From: an uncultured Eubacteriales bacterium
GTDB taxonomy: Bacteria; Bacillota; Clostridia; Oscillospirales; Acutalibacteraceae
DNA length: 64,000 nt
NCBI GenBank assembly: GCA_934446475.1
Contig: CAKSEH010000004.1
Coordinates: 1-64,000, forward strand
Direction of reading: 5' to 3'
Part shown: positions 43,648-53,500 of the stretch, one piece after another
Position numbering within the stretch: the stretch's first letter is position 1
Layout of the letters: the number at the start of each line of letters is the position of its first letter
Translations under genes and position numbers: made by a program
Notes under the pieces: model-generated
The model's database searches: none
What the model was told of the DNA's origin: nothing
What the model saw: only the letters and a program-made list of their open reading frames with translations

Positions 43648-44649
43648 TTAAAGTTTCCAAAATTTCGGTATATATATATCAGAATACGTCATAACGGCAA
43701 AATGGTCGGTCATACCGGCAATATAATCGCTTACTGCCCTGTCGGTCCCTTCTTCCTCACAAATAAAGCGGTATTCATCGGGGAGCTTTTCCGGATGATT
43801 TTTAAAGTGGGAAAACAACCCCTCTATCAACCCGAAAACCTTATTCTCCTCCGATTTTGCAACAGGATTCAAATAAACATATTCAAACAAAAAGCCGTGC
43901 AGCTGCTGATAATACTTATCGGTCTGCGCATCCATTTTGATATCTTTGCCTTCGCTGTTTTTAACAAGCGATGTGACAAGTGTGTTTATGCGCTCGCTCT
44001 TTGTGTTTCCGAGATAAGCGGTTATTTCGCCCGGGATATCGCTTGCGCTTAAAACGCCAGCTCTTACGGCATCATCAATATCGTGATTTATGTATGCAAT
44101 ACGGTCGCTTATTCTTACTACTCTGCCCTCGGCGGTGGAAGCCCACTCGCCCTTGGTGTGGTGAAGCACTCCGTCAAGCACCTCGTATGTAAGATTAAGC
44201 CCCTTCCCGCCCTTTTCAAGTTTTTCGCAAACTCTCACGCTCTGTTCATAATGGGTAAATCCCGTTTGTGAAAGGTCGTTTAAAGCCCTCTCTCCTGCGT
44301 GACCGAAAGGCGTATGTCCAAGGTCGTGTGCTAAGGCTATTGCCTCGGTTAAGTCTTCGTTGAGTCTAAGAGCTCTCGAAACGGTCCTTGCTATCTGAGA
44401 GACCTCAAGGGTATGCGTAAGGCGTGTGCGGTAATGGTCAAGCTCGGGCGATAAAAACACCTGTGTTTTATGCTTAAGGCGGCGGAAGGCCTTGCAGTGG
44501 ATAACACGGTCACGATCCCGCTGAAATTCGGTCCGCATCTCACAGGGCGGTTCGAAAACCTTTCTGCCTGCTGTTTCCGAGCTTAAAGACGCATACTCCG
44601 AAAGTATCAGCTTTTCCGTTTTTTCACTATGCTGCCTGATATTTTCCAA
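43648..44649 (-). CDS. dgt: Deoxyguanosinetriphosphate triphosphohydrolase-like protein
   Basis: HD-domain dNTPase of 333 residues. The HD motif is ALAHDLGHTPFGHAGERAL, with upstream RRLKHKTQVF and HTLEVSQIARTVSRAL. The C-terminal part has ADSGARGS-free, non-repetitive sequence as in short bacterial Dgt-like proteins. The TTG start follows AAAGGCGGCAT, like other TTG genes here. It lies upstream of dnaG and sigA, so nucleotide-pool control is linked to replication and transcription genes. Substrate specificity among dNTPs cannot be read. Confidence 0.93.
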   Translation of the reverse strand: MENIRQHSEKTEKLILSEYASLSSETAGRKVFEPPCEMRTEFQRDRDRVIHCKAFRRLKHKTQVFLSPELDHYRTRLTHTLEVSQIARTVSRALRLNEDLTEAIALAHDLGHTPFGHAGERALNDLSQTGFTHYEQSVRVCEKLEKGGKGLNLTYEVLDGVLHHTKGEWASTAEGRVVRISDRIAYINHDIDDAVRAGVLSASDIPGEITAYLGNTKSERINTLVTSLVKNSEGKDIKMDAQTDKYYQQLHGFLFEYVYLNPVAKSEENKVFGLIEGLFSHFKNHPEKLPDEYRFICEEEGTDRAVSDYIAGMTDHFAVMTYSDIYIPKFWKL

Positions 44650-44711
44650 ATCTATGCCGCCTTTCGTATATCTTTCTATATATAATATAATGCAAAAAGG
44701 ATAAAAATCCT

Positions 44712-45341
44712 CTATTTTTTTAAATTATACGGAAAAAATCCGTTTTTTTCTTCTTTTGCGACAAGTTTTGAGGCAAAAGTTTCCGTAAGATTTTCTCTGA
44801 ATTTCCGACTGTCCTCTTCCTTTATTCTGATAAACAGTTTCACCTTATCGGCAAAGACATTATCTTCAACAATGCCGCCGCTTAATGATACGAGCGACAG
44901 TAATTTTTGATAATAAGTATAATCACATTCAACCGATAAAATATCCGACGGGCACATTTCAACCTTTTCGGCATTTTCAATCGCTTCTCTTGCGGCAGCA
45001 GAGTATGCCCTGACAAGTCCGCCCGTTCCGAGCAGCACACCGCCGAAATACCTTGTTACCACAAGCACGGCGTCCACAATATTGCTGCCTTGTAAAATAT
45101 CAAGCACCGGTTTTCCCGCCGTGCCGTGAGGCTCACCGTCATCCGAAAATTTTTTTGAGCCGTTTTTCAAAATATAAGCGTAAACGTTATGCCGTGCATC
45201 AAAATACTTTGATTTTATTCCGGCAATTATTTCTCCGGCCTCCGCTTCACTCAGGCACGGGACAAGAGCGGCTATAAATCTTGACCTTTTCTCGCTGTAT
45301 TCGCCCGATGAAGTTTCAAGAACGGTTATATATTTATCCAA
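44712..45341 (-). CDS. YigZ/IMPACT family protein
   Basis: A 209-residue protein with the N-terminal UPF0029/IMPACT domain (ARHNVYAYILKNGSKKFSDD, then GEPHGTAGKPVLDIL and VTRYFGGVLLGTGGLVRAYS) and a C-terminal DUF1949-like domain. The E. coli homologue YigZ has been studied structurally, but the function is unclear. The TTG start follows GGGGGTGAG. It is upstream of dgt on the same strand, with no obvious terminator between them. Confidence 0.93.
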   Translation of the reverse strand: MDKYITVLETSSGEYSEKRSRFIAALVPCLSEAEAGEIIAGIKSKYFDARHNVYAYILKNGSKKFSDDGEPHGTAGKPVLDILQGSNIVDAVLVVTRYFGGVLLGTGGLVRAYSAAAREAIENAEKVEMCPSDILSVECDYTYYQKLLSLVSLSGGIVEDNVFADKVKLFIRIKEEDSRKFRENLTETFASKLVAKEEKNGFFPYNLKK

Positions 45342-45488
45342 ACAAACTCACCCCCATAGGCAACAATTTTTTGCCTTTTCCTGCCTCATCACTTATAATA
45401 CGTTAGTATTACTGCGTCCTTACGCCCAGACAATACAAAGGCGCAAAATGTTTGTTTCAAAATCCGATTTAAGTTTAAATGCTTTGTC

Positions 45489-45528
45489 TAAAAAAAGCAA
45501 ACCGCAGCAGCCCGACAGGCCGCTGCGG
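45489..45528 (-). terminator. Terminator after rpmE
   Basis: Minus strand CCGCAGC (45528-45522) pairs with GCTGCGG (45508-45502) around a 13-nt loop, then TTTGCTTTTTTTA. It lies just past the rpmE stop. Confidence 0.8.
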
Positions 45529-45539
45529 AAATAGGTAAA

Positions 45540-45746
45540 TTATTTATCTTCCATACCGAAGCGCTTTTTAAATCTGTCAACACGACCACCGGTGTCAACA
45601 AGCTTCTGCTTACCTGTAAAGAACGGATGACATTTAGAGCAAATATCCAAACGGATGTCCTTCTTTGTGGAACGGGTTTCAAATTCTGCACCGCATGCAC
45701 ACTTGATAGTTACCTTATCATACTGCGGATGAATACCTTCCTTCAT
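45540..45746 (-). CDS. rpmE: 50S ribosomal protein L31, zinc-binding form
   Basis: L31 of about 68 residues. Start MKEGIHPQYDKVTIKCACG with AAGGAGTG seven bases upstream; an ATG 18 bases earlier has no ribosome site. The cysteines in KCACGAEF and CSKCHPFFTGKQK make the zinc-bearing (C+) form, which is typically replaced by a zinc-free paralogue under zinc starvation. It is transcribed from its own promoter, downstream of rpoC. Confidence 0.96.
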   Translation of the reverse strand: MKEGIHPQYDKVTIKCACGAEFETRSTKKDIRLDICSKCHPFFTGKQKLVDTGGRVDRFKKRFGMEDK

Positions 45747-45779
45747 CGTTGTCACTCCTTTCAACTCATTAACAAAATT

Positions 45780-45808
45780 ATGATATCATATATCCGACAA
45801 AAAATCAA
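45780..45808 (-). promoter_or_regulatory. Sigma-A-type promoter of rpmE
   Basis: Minus strand TTGATT (45808-45803), 17-nt spacer, TATCAT (45785-45780). No zinc-repressor (Zur) box was recognised. Confidence 0.6.
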
Positions 45809-45844
45809 GAAATTTTTAATCTTTTATATCACACATATTTTTCC

Positions 45845-45868
45845 TGCGGCGGATCAATATCCGCCGCA
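45845..45868 (-). terminator. G/C-rich hairpin after rpoC without U-tract
   Basis: TGCGGCGGAT (45845-45854) and its perfect complement (45859-45868) with a 4-nt loop, 12 nt past the rpoC stop. The minus strand continues GGAAAAAT, so it is not a classical intrinsic terminator. It may be an RNA-end protector or a NusA-dependent pause. Confidence 0.4.
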
Positions 45869-45879
45869 AATGTTTTAAA

Positions 45880-48800
45880 TCAAACTGCCTGTTCTTCCTC
45901 GGTGTGTTCGTGCTCAACACAGTCACTGCATTCTTCGCAGTCACAGTGACTTTCTACGGGCTCCTCCGGATTTATTTCGGGGCATTTCATACCCGTTCCG
46001 GCAGGAACAAGTTTACCGATAATAACATTCTCTTTAAGACCGAACAGCGGGTCAACCTTACCCTTAATGGCAGCTTCGGTAAGAACTCTTGTGGTTTCCT
46101 GGAAAGAAGCAGCCGAGAGGAAAGATTCTGTTGCAAGAGATGCTTTTGTTATACCGAGCAGGGTTGCCTTATAGGTTGCGTGGGTAAGACCTTCCTCGCC
46201 TGCCGCAATCCTTTCGTCAACCTTTTTGTTTGCCTCGGCAATTTCTTTATATTCGTAGCTGACATTCTGCAGAAGCTCTGTTGAACCGGGATCGGTTATG
46301 CGGAGCTTTCTCATCATCTGACGAACTATTATTTCAATGTGCTTATCGTTGATATCAACACCCTGAGTACGGTATGCGTTCTGGATCTCGGCAATGATAT
46401 ATTCCTCAACTGCCTCGGGTCCCTGAGCCTCTAATATATCCTGCGGATATTTAGCGCCCGGAATAAGCATATCGCCGGCGTTTACATAGCTGCCGTCCGC
46501 AACAAGGATATGAGCGCCGTAAGGAATAGTGACTTTCTCTTCTTCCATTGTCTCTTCGTTATTGATAACGATAACATTGCTCTTCTTTTCCTCGGTAAGG
46601 CGGACTCTTCCCGAAATCTTGGCGATAAGACCGCTGTGTTTCGGTCTGCGAGCCTCGAACAGTTCTTCAACACGGGGAAGGCCCTGTGTGATATCTTCGG
46701 TGGATGCGATACCGCCTGTATGGAAGGTACGCATAGTAAGCTGTGTACCCGGTTCACCTATAGACTGAGCGGCTACTATACCTACAGCTTCGCCTATTGT
46801 TACCGGCTTATTGGTAGCAAGGTTTGAACCGTAACACTTCTGGCATACGCCGTGATGGCTATGGCAGGTAAGAATGGAGCGAATTTCTATTCTTTCTATT
46901 CCTGCGTCAACAATACGCTTAGCATCCGCCTTAGTCATCATATGCTCGTTATCGCAGATAACTTCGCCTGTCTTAGGATCAACTGCAGGGTTAAGAAGGA
47001 ATCTGCCGACAAGACGCTCTTCGAGCGTTTCGAGCATATGATTGCCATCCTTAATATCAAATACGGTAAGACCTTCTGTCGTTCCGCAGTCAAGCTCACG
47101 AACGATTACATCCTGCGAAACATCAACAAGCCTACGGGTAAGATAACCTGAGTCCGCAGTACGCAGAGCAGTATCGGCAAGTCCCTTACGGGCACCACGG
47201 GACGAAATGAAGTATTCAAGTATATTAAGTCCCTCACGGTAGTTAGCACGGATAGGAACTTCTATAACCTTACCTGCAGTGTTTGCGATAAGTCCACGCA
47301 TACCTGCAAGCTGTCTTATCTGGCTCATAGAGCCACGGGCGCCGGAGTCTGCCATCATATAAATGGGGTTAAACTCATCAAGATTGCCCTTAAGCGCATC
47401 GGCAACATCTTCGGTAGCCTTATTCCATATCTCTATAACGTGGCGGCTGCGTTCATCGTTGCTTATAAGACCTCTTCTGTAGAGCTTGCTTACTTCATCT
47501 ATATGCTTCTCGGCTTCTTTGAGTATTTCTTTCTTAGCGGGCGGAATAACCGCATCGATAACCGCAACGGTTATTGCTCCCTTTGTTGAATACTTAAAGC
47601 CTGTCGCCTTTATTTTATCAAGAACTATAGCCGAACGGCTTGTTCCGTGAAGGTCGATACAGTGGTCTATTATCTTACCGAGCTGTTTTTTGCCTACCTT
47701 ATTCTGAACGATATCGTCATTTGAATCTATTGTGTTCTTTGTGGGGTCCTTAACGGTAAAGGTCCACTCAAGGTCAAACTTATGAGCAGGATCGCTGCGG
47801 TCGACAAAACCTAAATCCTGAGGAATAGATTCATTGAAGATGATAAATCCGACAGTACACCAAACAAGAGCACTTGTGCCGTCGGCATCGGTCATACGGA
47901 CACGAATAGGAGCGTGAAGCCCGACAATGCCGTCATTATAAGCCATTATGGCTTCATCTTTATCCCTGAACACCTTATTTGCGCCCTTTTCTTCGGACTT
48001 AACAAGGGTCAGATAATAAGAACCGAGAACCATATCCTGTGTAGGAACGGCAACAGGCTTACCGTCCGAAGGTTTAAGCAGGTTATTGGCAGCAAGCATA
48101 AGGAATCTTGCCTCAGCCTGAGCCTCTGCAGAAAGCGGAACGTGAACAGCCATCTGGTCACCGTCGAAATCGGCGTTATATGCGGTACAAACAAGCGGAT
48201 GAAGCTTAAGAGCTTTGCCCTCAACAAGCACGGGTTCAAAAGCCTGGATACCGAGTCTGTGAAGTGTAGGAGCACGGTTTAAAAGAACGGGATGTTCCTT
48301 TATAACAAGCTCAAGAGCATCCCAAACCTCGGCAGAAGCCCTATCTACCATTTTCCTTGCAGACTTGATATTTGTTACCGCCTTTGTTTCAACAAGGCGT
48401 TTCATAACAAAGGGTTTGAACAGCTCAAGCGCCATTTCCTTAGGAAGTCCGCACTGATACATCTTAAGTTCAGGACCGACAACTATAACGGAACGACCGG
48501 AATAGTCAACTCGTTTTCCGAGAAGGTTCTGACGGAAACGACCCTGCTTACCCTTAAGCATATCGGAAAGCGATTTAAGAGCACGGTTATTAGGTCCTGT
48601 TACCGGCTTTCCTCTTCTGCCGTTATCGATAAGCGCATCTACAGCTTCCTGAAGCATACGCTTTTCGTTTCTTACGATTATATCCGGAGCACCGAGCTCA
48701 AGAAGTCTCTTAAGTCGGTTATTACGGTTTATAACTCTGCGGTAAAGGTCGTTTAAATCGCTTGTTGCAAAACGGCCGCCGTCAAGCTGAACCATAGGAC

Positions 48801-49527
48801 GAAGATCGGGCGGAATTACCGGAATTACATCAAGTATCATCCACTCGGGGCGGTTTCCGGACTGGCGGAAAGCTTCCAAAACTTCAAGACGCTTTAAAAT
48901 TCTTATTCTCTTCTGTCCGGCTGCTTCCTCAAGCTCTGCCCTTAAATCAGCGCAGGTCTGTTCAAGGTCTATTTCGCAAAGAAGCTTTTTGATTGCTTCT
49001 GCGCCCATACCCGCCTCAAAATCGTTTTCATACTTCTCACGCATATCCCTATAGGACTTTTCGTTAAGAAGCTGCTTTTTTTCAAGCGGTGTAGTACCGG
49101 GGTCGGTAACGATATACTGTGAAAAATACAGTACCTGTTCAAGGGCTTTGGGGGAAATATCAAGCACCAATCCCATTCTTGAAGGAATAGTTTTGAAATA
49201 CCATATATGCGATACGGGAGCCGCAAGCTCTATGGAGCCCATACGCTCTCTTCTTACTTTTGCTCTTGTTACCTCAACGCCGCAGCGTTCGCATATTTTG
49301 CCTTTATAGCGAATTCTCTTATACTTTCCGCAGTGGCACTCCCAGTCCTTCTGGGGCCCGAATATGCGCTCACAGAAAAGACCGCCTGTTTCGGGCTTTA
49401 AGGTACGGTAGTTTATGGTCTCAGGTTTTGTTACTTCGCCGTGTGACCAGCTTCTTATTTGTTCGGGAGAAGCAAGACCTATTTTTATTGATTCAAATTC
49501 AAACTCTTTTTCGTTATCAATAGCCAT
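45880..49527 (-). CDS. rpoC: DNA-directed RNA polymerase subunit beta'
   Basis: Largest RNA polymerase subunit, 1215 residues. The N-terminal zinc finger (CHCGKYKRIRYKGKICERCG), the catalytic magnesium loop AYNADFDGDQMAVHVPLS and the second zinc site near CHSHHGVCQKCYG are intact. The trigger-loop region PGTQLTMRTFHTGG is intact. The last ~25 residues are odd: a Cys/His/acidic tail (ESHCDCEECSDC, then VEHEHTEEE) follows the normal C-terminus. GGAGG precedes the start. rpoB lies 18 nt upstream; rpmE is downstream behind its own promoter. Confidence 0.98.
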   Translation of the reverse strand: MAIDNEKEFEFESIKIGLASPEQIRSWSHGEVTKPETINYRTLKPETGGLFCERIFGPQKDWECHCGKYKRIRYKGKICERCGVEVTRAKVRRERMGSIELAAPVSHIWYFKTIPSRMGLVLDISPKALEQVLYFSQYIVTDPGTTPLEKKQLLNEKSYRDMREKYENDFEAGMGAEAIKKLLCEIDLEQTCADLRAELEEAAGQKRIRILKRLEVLEAFRQSGNRPEWMILDVIPVIPPDLRPMVQLDGGRFATSDLNDLYRRVINRNNRLKRLLELGAPDIIVRNEKRMLQEAVDALIDNGRRGKPVTGPNNRALKSLSDMLKGKQGRFRQNLLGKRVDYSGRSVIVVGPELKMYQCGLPKEMALELFKPFVMKRLVETKAVTNIKSARKMVDRASAEVWDALELVIKEHPVLLNRAPTLHRLGIQAFEPVLVEGKALKLHPLVCTAYNADFDGDQMAVHVPLSAEAQAEARFLMLAANNLLKPSDGKPVAVPTQDMVLGSYYLTLVKSEEKGANKVFRDKDEAIMAYNDGIVGLHAPIRVRMTDADGTSALVWCTVGFIIFNESIPQDLGFVDRSDPAHKFDLEWTFTVKDPTKNTIDSNDDIVQNKVGKKQLGKIIDHCIDLHGTSRSAIVLDKIKATGFKYSTKGAITVAVIDAVIPPAKKEILKEAEKHIDEVSKLYRRGLISNDERSRHVIEIWNKATEDVADALKGNLDEFNPIYMMADSGARGSMSQIRQLAGMRGLIANTAGKVIEVPIRANYREGLNILEYFISSRGARKGLADTALRTADSGYLTRRLVDVSQDVIVRELDCGTTEGLTVFDIKDGNHMLETLEERLVGRFLLNPAVDPKTGEVICDNEHMMTKADAKRIVDAGIERIEIRSILTCHSHHGVCQKCYGSNLATNKPVTIGEAVGIVAAQSIGEPGTQLTMRTFHTGGIASTEDITQGLPRVEELFEARRPKHSGLIAKISGRVRLTEEKKSNVIVINNEETMEEEKVTIPYGAHILVADGSYVNAGDMLIPGAKYPQDILEAQGPEAVEEYIIAEIQNAYRTQGVDINDKHIEIIVRQMMRKLRITDPGSTELLQNVSYEYKEIAEANKKVDERIAAGEEGLTHATYKATLLGITKASLATESFLSAASFQETTRVLTEAAIKGKVDPLFGLKENVIIGKLVPAGTGMKCPEINPEEPVESHCDCEECSDCVEHEHTEEEQAV

Positions 49528-49545
49528 AATTATTGCCCTCCTTAA

Positions 49546-52500
49546 TTATTCGTCGCCGAGCATATCGTCTTGACCTTCATCATCAAGCTCTATTGCATCG
49601 CCGTTTTCATCTTCAAAGCCAAAGCCTTCAAGGTCGCCGTCCTCAAGAGTATCGGGATTGTAATCATCCTGAACTATGGGGATAGAAAGGCCTATATCGT
49701 CGTCATCATCAAAGCTTTGCTTGAGCTGAATTTCGTTATTGTCCTTATCAAGAACCTTAACATCGAGACCGAGCGACTGAAGTTCCTTTATAAGAACCTT
49801 AAACGATTCCGGAACTCCCGCCTTAGGAACGTTTTGACCCTTTACTATAGCCTCATAGGTCTTAACTCTTCCTACAACATCGTCCGACTTGACAGTGAGT
49901 ATTTCCTGAAGAGTATAGGCAGCACCGTAAGCTTCAAGTGCCCAAACTTCCATTTCTCCGAAACGCTGACCGCCGAACTGAGCTTTACCGCCGAGCGGCT
50001 GCTGAGTAACAAGCGAGTACGGTCCCGTAGAACGGGCGTGTATCTTATCGTCAACAAGGTGATGCAGCTTAAGATAATACATATATCCTACCGTTACCTT
50101 ATTATCAAACGGTTCGCCTGTACGGCCGTCATAAAGCTGAACTTTACCGTCTTCAGGCATACCTGCCATTTTAAAGCACTCACGGATATCCGCCTCGTGC
50201 GCACCGTCAAATACCGGTGTACAAATATTCCAGCCGAGAGCCTTTGCGGCATATCCGAGGTGAACCTCAAGCACCTGACCTATATTCATTCGGGAAGGAA
50301 CGCCGAGAGGATTAAGAACTATGTCAAGAGGTGTACCGTCCGGCAGGAAAGGCATATCCTCGCTCGGAAGAATGCGTGATACGACACCCTTGTTTCCGTG
50401 CCGTCCTGCCATTTTATCGCCGACGGAAATCTTACGCTTCTGCGCAATATAGCAGCGAACGACGACATTTACGCCGGGACTGAGCTCGGAAGAGTTTTCA
50501 CGGGTGAATACCTTAACATCGACTATCGTACCGTATTCTCCGTGAGGAACACGCAGAGATGTATCTCTTACTTCTCTTGCCTTTTCTCCGAATATTGCAC
50601 GGAGGAGCCTCTCCTCTGCGGTAAGCTCTGTTTCGCCCTTAGGCGTAACCTTTCCTACAAGGATATCTCCTGCGGTTACTTCTGCACCTACACGGATTAT
50701 ACCCCTGTCGTCAAGGTCTTTCAAAGCGTCCTCGCCGACATTCGGGATATCCCTTGTTATTTCCTCGGGTCCGAGTTTAGTATCTCTTGACTCTACTTCA
50801 TATTCCTCAATATGAATTGAAGTATAAACATCGTCACGGACGAGGCGCTCGTTTATAAGAACAGCGTCCTCATAGTTATAGCCTTCCCAAGTCATAAAGC
50901 CGATAAGGGCGTTTCTGCCGAGAGAAATTTCGCCGTTGCTCGTTGCAGGGCCGTCTGCTATAACTTCTTTTTCTTCAATCTGCTGACCTACCGAAACGAT
51001 AGGCTTCTGATTTATACAGGTTCCGTGGTTGGAACGGAGGAATTTAATGAGCTTATACTCATCGATTTCGCCGTTCAACGCTCTTATTTTGATTATATCT
51101 GCGCTGACATACGTTACAACGCCGGCACGCTTTGCAAGAACAACTACGCCCGAGTCAACCGCAGCTTTATATTCCATACCGGTTGCAACTATCGGGTTTT
51201 CGGGGCGGAGAAGCGGAACAGCCTGCTTCTGCATGTTCGATCCCATAAGAGCACGGTTGGTATCGTCGTTTTCAAGGAAGGGTATCATAGCGGTTGCTAC
51301 AGACACGACCATCTTAGGCGATACATCCATAAGCTCTGCTCTCGATGCTTCGACTTCCTGGAAACCGTCACGGTAACGGGCATTGACCTTTTTATGAACA
51401 AAGTATCCGTTTTCATCCAAAGGTTCGTTTGCCTGAGCTACAACATACTCGTCCTCTTCGTCGGCAGTAAGATACAAAACCTTGTCGGTTACTCTGCCGG
51501 TCTCCTTATCAACAACACGGAAAGGAGCTTCAACAAAGCCGTACTTATTTATCTTCGCAAATGTTGCAAGATAGGATATCAGTCCTATGTTAGGACCTTC
51601 CGGAGTTTCGATAGGACACATACGGCCGTAATGCGTATAGTGAACGTCACGGACATCGAATCCTGCACGGTCACGGGAAAGACCTCCGGGACCGAGTGCG
51701 GAAAGACGACGCTTATGAGTAAGCTCGGAAAGCGGGTTTGTCTGGTCCATAAACTGCGAAAGCGGAGATGAACCGAAGAATTCCTTTACCGCCGCCACTA
51801 CGGGACGTATATTTATAAGGGACTGCGGAGTTATATTATCAGCGTCCTGAGACTGAAGGGTCATCTTTTCTCTTACGACCCTTTCCATTCTCGAAAATCC
51901 TATACGGAACTGGTTCTGGAGAAGTTCTCCCACAGAACGGATACGGCGGTTTCCGAGATGGTCGATATCGTCGGTATTGCCGACATCCTGCGGCAGACCG
52001 AGGAAGTAGTTTATCGATGCAAATATATCGTCAAGCGTGATGTGTTTCGGGATGAGAGCATCCGCACCCTCTATGAGCGCTTCTTTAAGCTCTTCCTTCG
52101 ATTTGCATTCTTCAAGAATTTCGGTAAGCACCGAAAGGCTTACCTTTTCGTTAATTCCCTCTTTATCAAGCTCTGCGAGCTCTTCGGGAGTAAAATCGGT
52201 AAAGTCCGCAAGGTTGACCATTCCGTTTGAAAGAATTTTAACCTCGGTTACATTACCCTCAAAATCCTGAACATTAACGAAAGCCTCGTTTACGCCCTTT
52301 CTTTCAATGAGCTCCGAAAGCTCTTTTGAAACAACGGTATCCGGCTCGGCTATAATTTCGCCTGTTACGGGATCTGCAACGGGACGGGAGAGAACCTTGC
52401 CCCTGAGTCGTGCTCCTATAGCAAGCTTTTTATTGTATTTATATCTTCCTACTCTTGAAAGATCGTATCTGTGAGGATCAAAGAAAAGCTGTTCAAGATA

Positions 52501-53274
52501 TGCCTTAGCGCCGTCTATCGTAACAGGTTCGCTCGGCCTGAGCTTTTTATAAACCTCAACAAGTGCGTCTTCGCAGTTTTTTGTTTCGTCTACCTCAAAA
52601 GTTGCGGCAAGACGCTCGTCCTCACCGAGAAGTTCTCTCATCTGCTGATTCGAATCAAGACCGAGAGCCCTTATGAATACGGTTATCGGGAGCTTTCTGT
52701 TCTTATCGATACGGACATAGAGAACATCGTTAGGTGAAGTCTCATATTCAAGCCACGCACCTCTGTTAGGAATGATAGTTGAAGAAAACAGGCGCTTACC
52801 GGTTTTCTCGTCTGCCTTTTCCGCAAAGTAAACGCCGGGTGAACGGACAAGCTGAGATACTATAGCTCGCTCGGCGCCGTTTATTACAAACGTTCCGGAC
52901 TCGGTCATAAGCGGGAAATCGCCCATAAAGACTTCGCTTTCCTTTATCTCGCCCGTTTCGTTGTTTACAAGCCTTGCGGTAACTCTAAGCGGCGCAGAAT
53001 AAGTAGTGTCCCTCGCCTTACATTCGGTAACATCATACTTAGGGTTTTCATCTATTTTGTAGTCAATAAAGCTGAGCTCCATATTACCGCTGTAATCGGT
53101 AATAGCATCCATATCTTTAAAGACTTCCCTTAACCCCTCGGTTATGAACCATTGGTATGAATCCTTCTGAATTTCAATGAGGTTAGGCATATCGATAACT
53201 TCATTGATTTTAGAAAATGTCATACGAGTGTTTTTACCCAGCTGGACAGGTTTAACCATTGCTGTTGAATCCAT
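49546..53274 (-). CDS. rpoB: DNA-directed RNA polymerase subunit beta
   Basis: RNA polymerase beta subunit, 1242 residues. The rifampicin region reads LSQFMDQTNPLSELTHKRRL followed by SALGPGGLSRDRAGF, with sensitive-type residues. Later conserved blocks PIETPEGPNIGLI, GYNYEDAVLINE and KMAGRHGNKGVVS are intact, and the end contacts RpoC (QPLGGKAQFGGQRFGEMEVW). The C-terminal ~40 residues are an acidic tail. The ribosome site is GGAGT. Unlike the common order, no rplJ/rplL genes lie immediately upstream; a U32 peptidase gene does. Confidence 0.98.
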   Translation of the reverse strand: MDSTAMVKPVQLGKNTRMTFSKINEVIDMPNLIEIQKDSYQWFITEGLREVFKDMDAITDYSGNMELSFIDYKIDENPKYDVTECKARDTTYSAPLRVTARLVNNETGEIKESEVFMGDFPLMTESGTFVINGAERAIVSQLVRSPGVYFAEKADEKTGKRLFSSTIIPNRGAWLEYETSPNDVLYVRIDKNRKLPITVFIRALGLDSNQQMRELLGEDERLAATFEVDETKNCEDALVEVYKKLRPSEPVTIDGAKAYLEQLFFDPHRYDLSRVGRYKYNKKLAIGARLRGKVLSRPVADPVTGEIIAEPDTVVSKELSELIERKGVNEAFVNVQDFEGNVTEVKILSNGMVNLADFTDFTPEELAELDKEGINEKVSLSVLTEILEECKSKEELKEALIEGADALIPKHITLDDIFASINYFLGLPQDVGNTDDIDHLGNRRIRSVGELLQNQFRIGFSRMERVVREKMTLQSQDADNITPQSLINIRPVVAAVKEFFGSSPLSQFMDQTNPLSELTHKRRLSALGPGGLSRDRAGFDVRDVHYTHYGRMCPIETPEGPNIGLISYLATFAKINKYGFVEAPFRVVDKETGRVTDKVLYLTADEEDEYVVAQANEPLDENGYFVHKKVNARYRDGFQEVEASRAELMDVSPKMVVSVATAMIPFLENDDTNRALMGSNMQKQAVPLLRPENPIVATGMEYKAAVDSGVVVLAKRAGVVTYVSADIIKIRALNGEIDEYKLIKFLRSNHGTCINQKPIVSVGQQIEEKEVIADGPATSNGEISLGRNALIGFMTWEGYNYEDAVLINERLVRDDVYTSIHIEEYEVESRDTKLGPEEITRDIPNVGEDALKDLDDRGIIRVGAEVTAGDILVGKVTPKGETELTAEERLLRAIFGEKAREVRDTSLRVPHGEYGTIVDVKVFTRENSSELSPGVNVVVRCYIAQKRKISVGDKMAGRHGNKGVVSRILPSEDMPFLPDGTPLDIVLNPLGVPSRMNIGQVLEVHLGYAAKALGWNICTPVFDGAHEADIRECFKMAGMPEDGKVQLYDGRTGEPFDNKVTVGYMYYLKLHHLVDDKIHARSTGPYSLVTQQPLGGKAQFGGQRFGEMEVWALEAYGAAYTLQEILTVKSDDVVGRVKTYEAIVKGQNVPKAGVPESFKVLIKELQSLGLDVKVLDKDNNEIQLKQSFDDDDDIGLSIPIVQDDYNPDTLEDGDLEGFGFEDENGDAIELDDEGQDDMLGDE

Positions 53275-53437
53275 AGGTTTGCAATCACTCCTAAAAATAT
53301 TTTGCGATCTTAGGGTGCCTCGGCACGCTGAAAATCAAGATGAACTTCAAACGGTTAATTTGTGCATTTTTTATAAACGAAAATCTCATTTAAACGCAAA
53401 AAAGGCGCAAAATCCCCCATCATCATCAGTAATTTAT

Positions 53438-53466
53438 TATTTTATAACAAGACCTCTGAAAAGTCA
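53438..53466 (-). promoter_or_regulatory. Sigma-A-type promoter of rpoBC
   Basis: Minus strand TTGACT (53466-53461), 17-nt spacer, TAAAAT (53443-53438). This leaves a leader of about 155 nt before rpoB that could hold regulation; I see no clear terminator or known motif in it. Confidence 0.68.
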
Positions 53467-53500
53467 AGTGTTTTTTTGCAGAAATTGTCAATTTAAAATA

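Noticed and set aside
51025..51771. A 248-codon plus-strand open frame inside rpoB
   Set aside because: Antisense to a highly conserved essential gene; its composition is the shadow expected of the rpoB codons.
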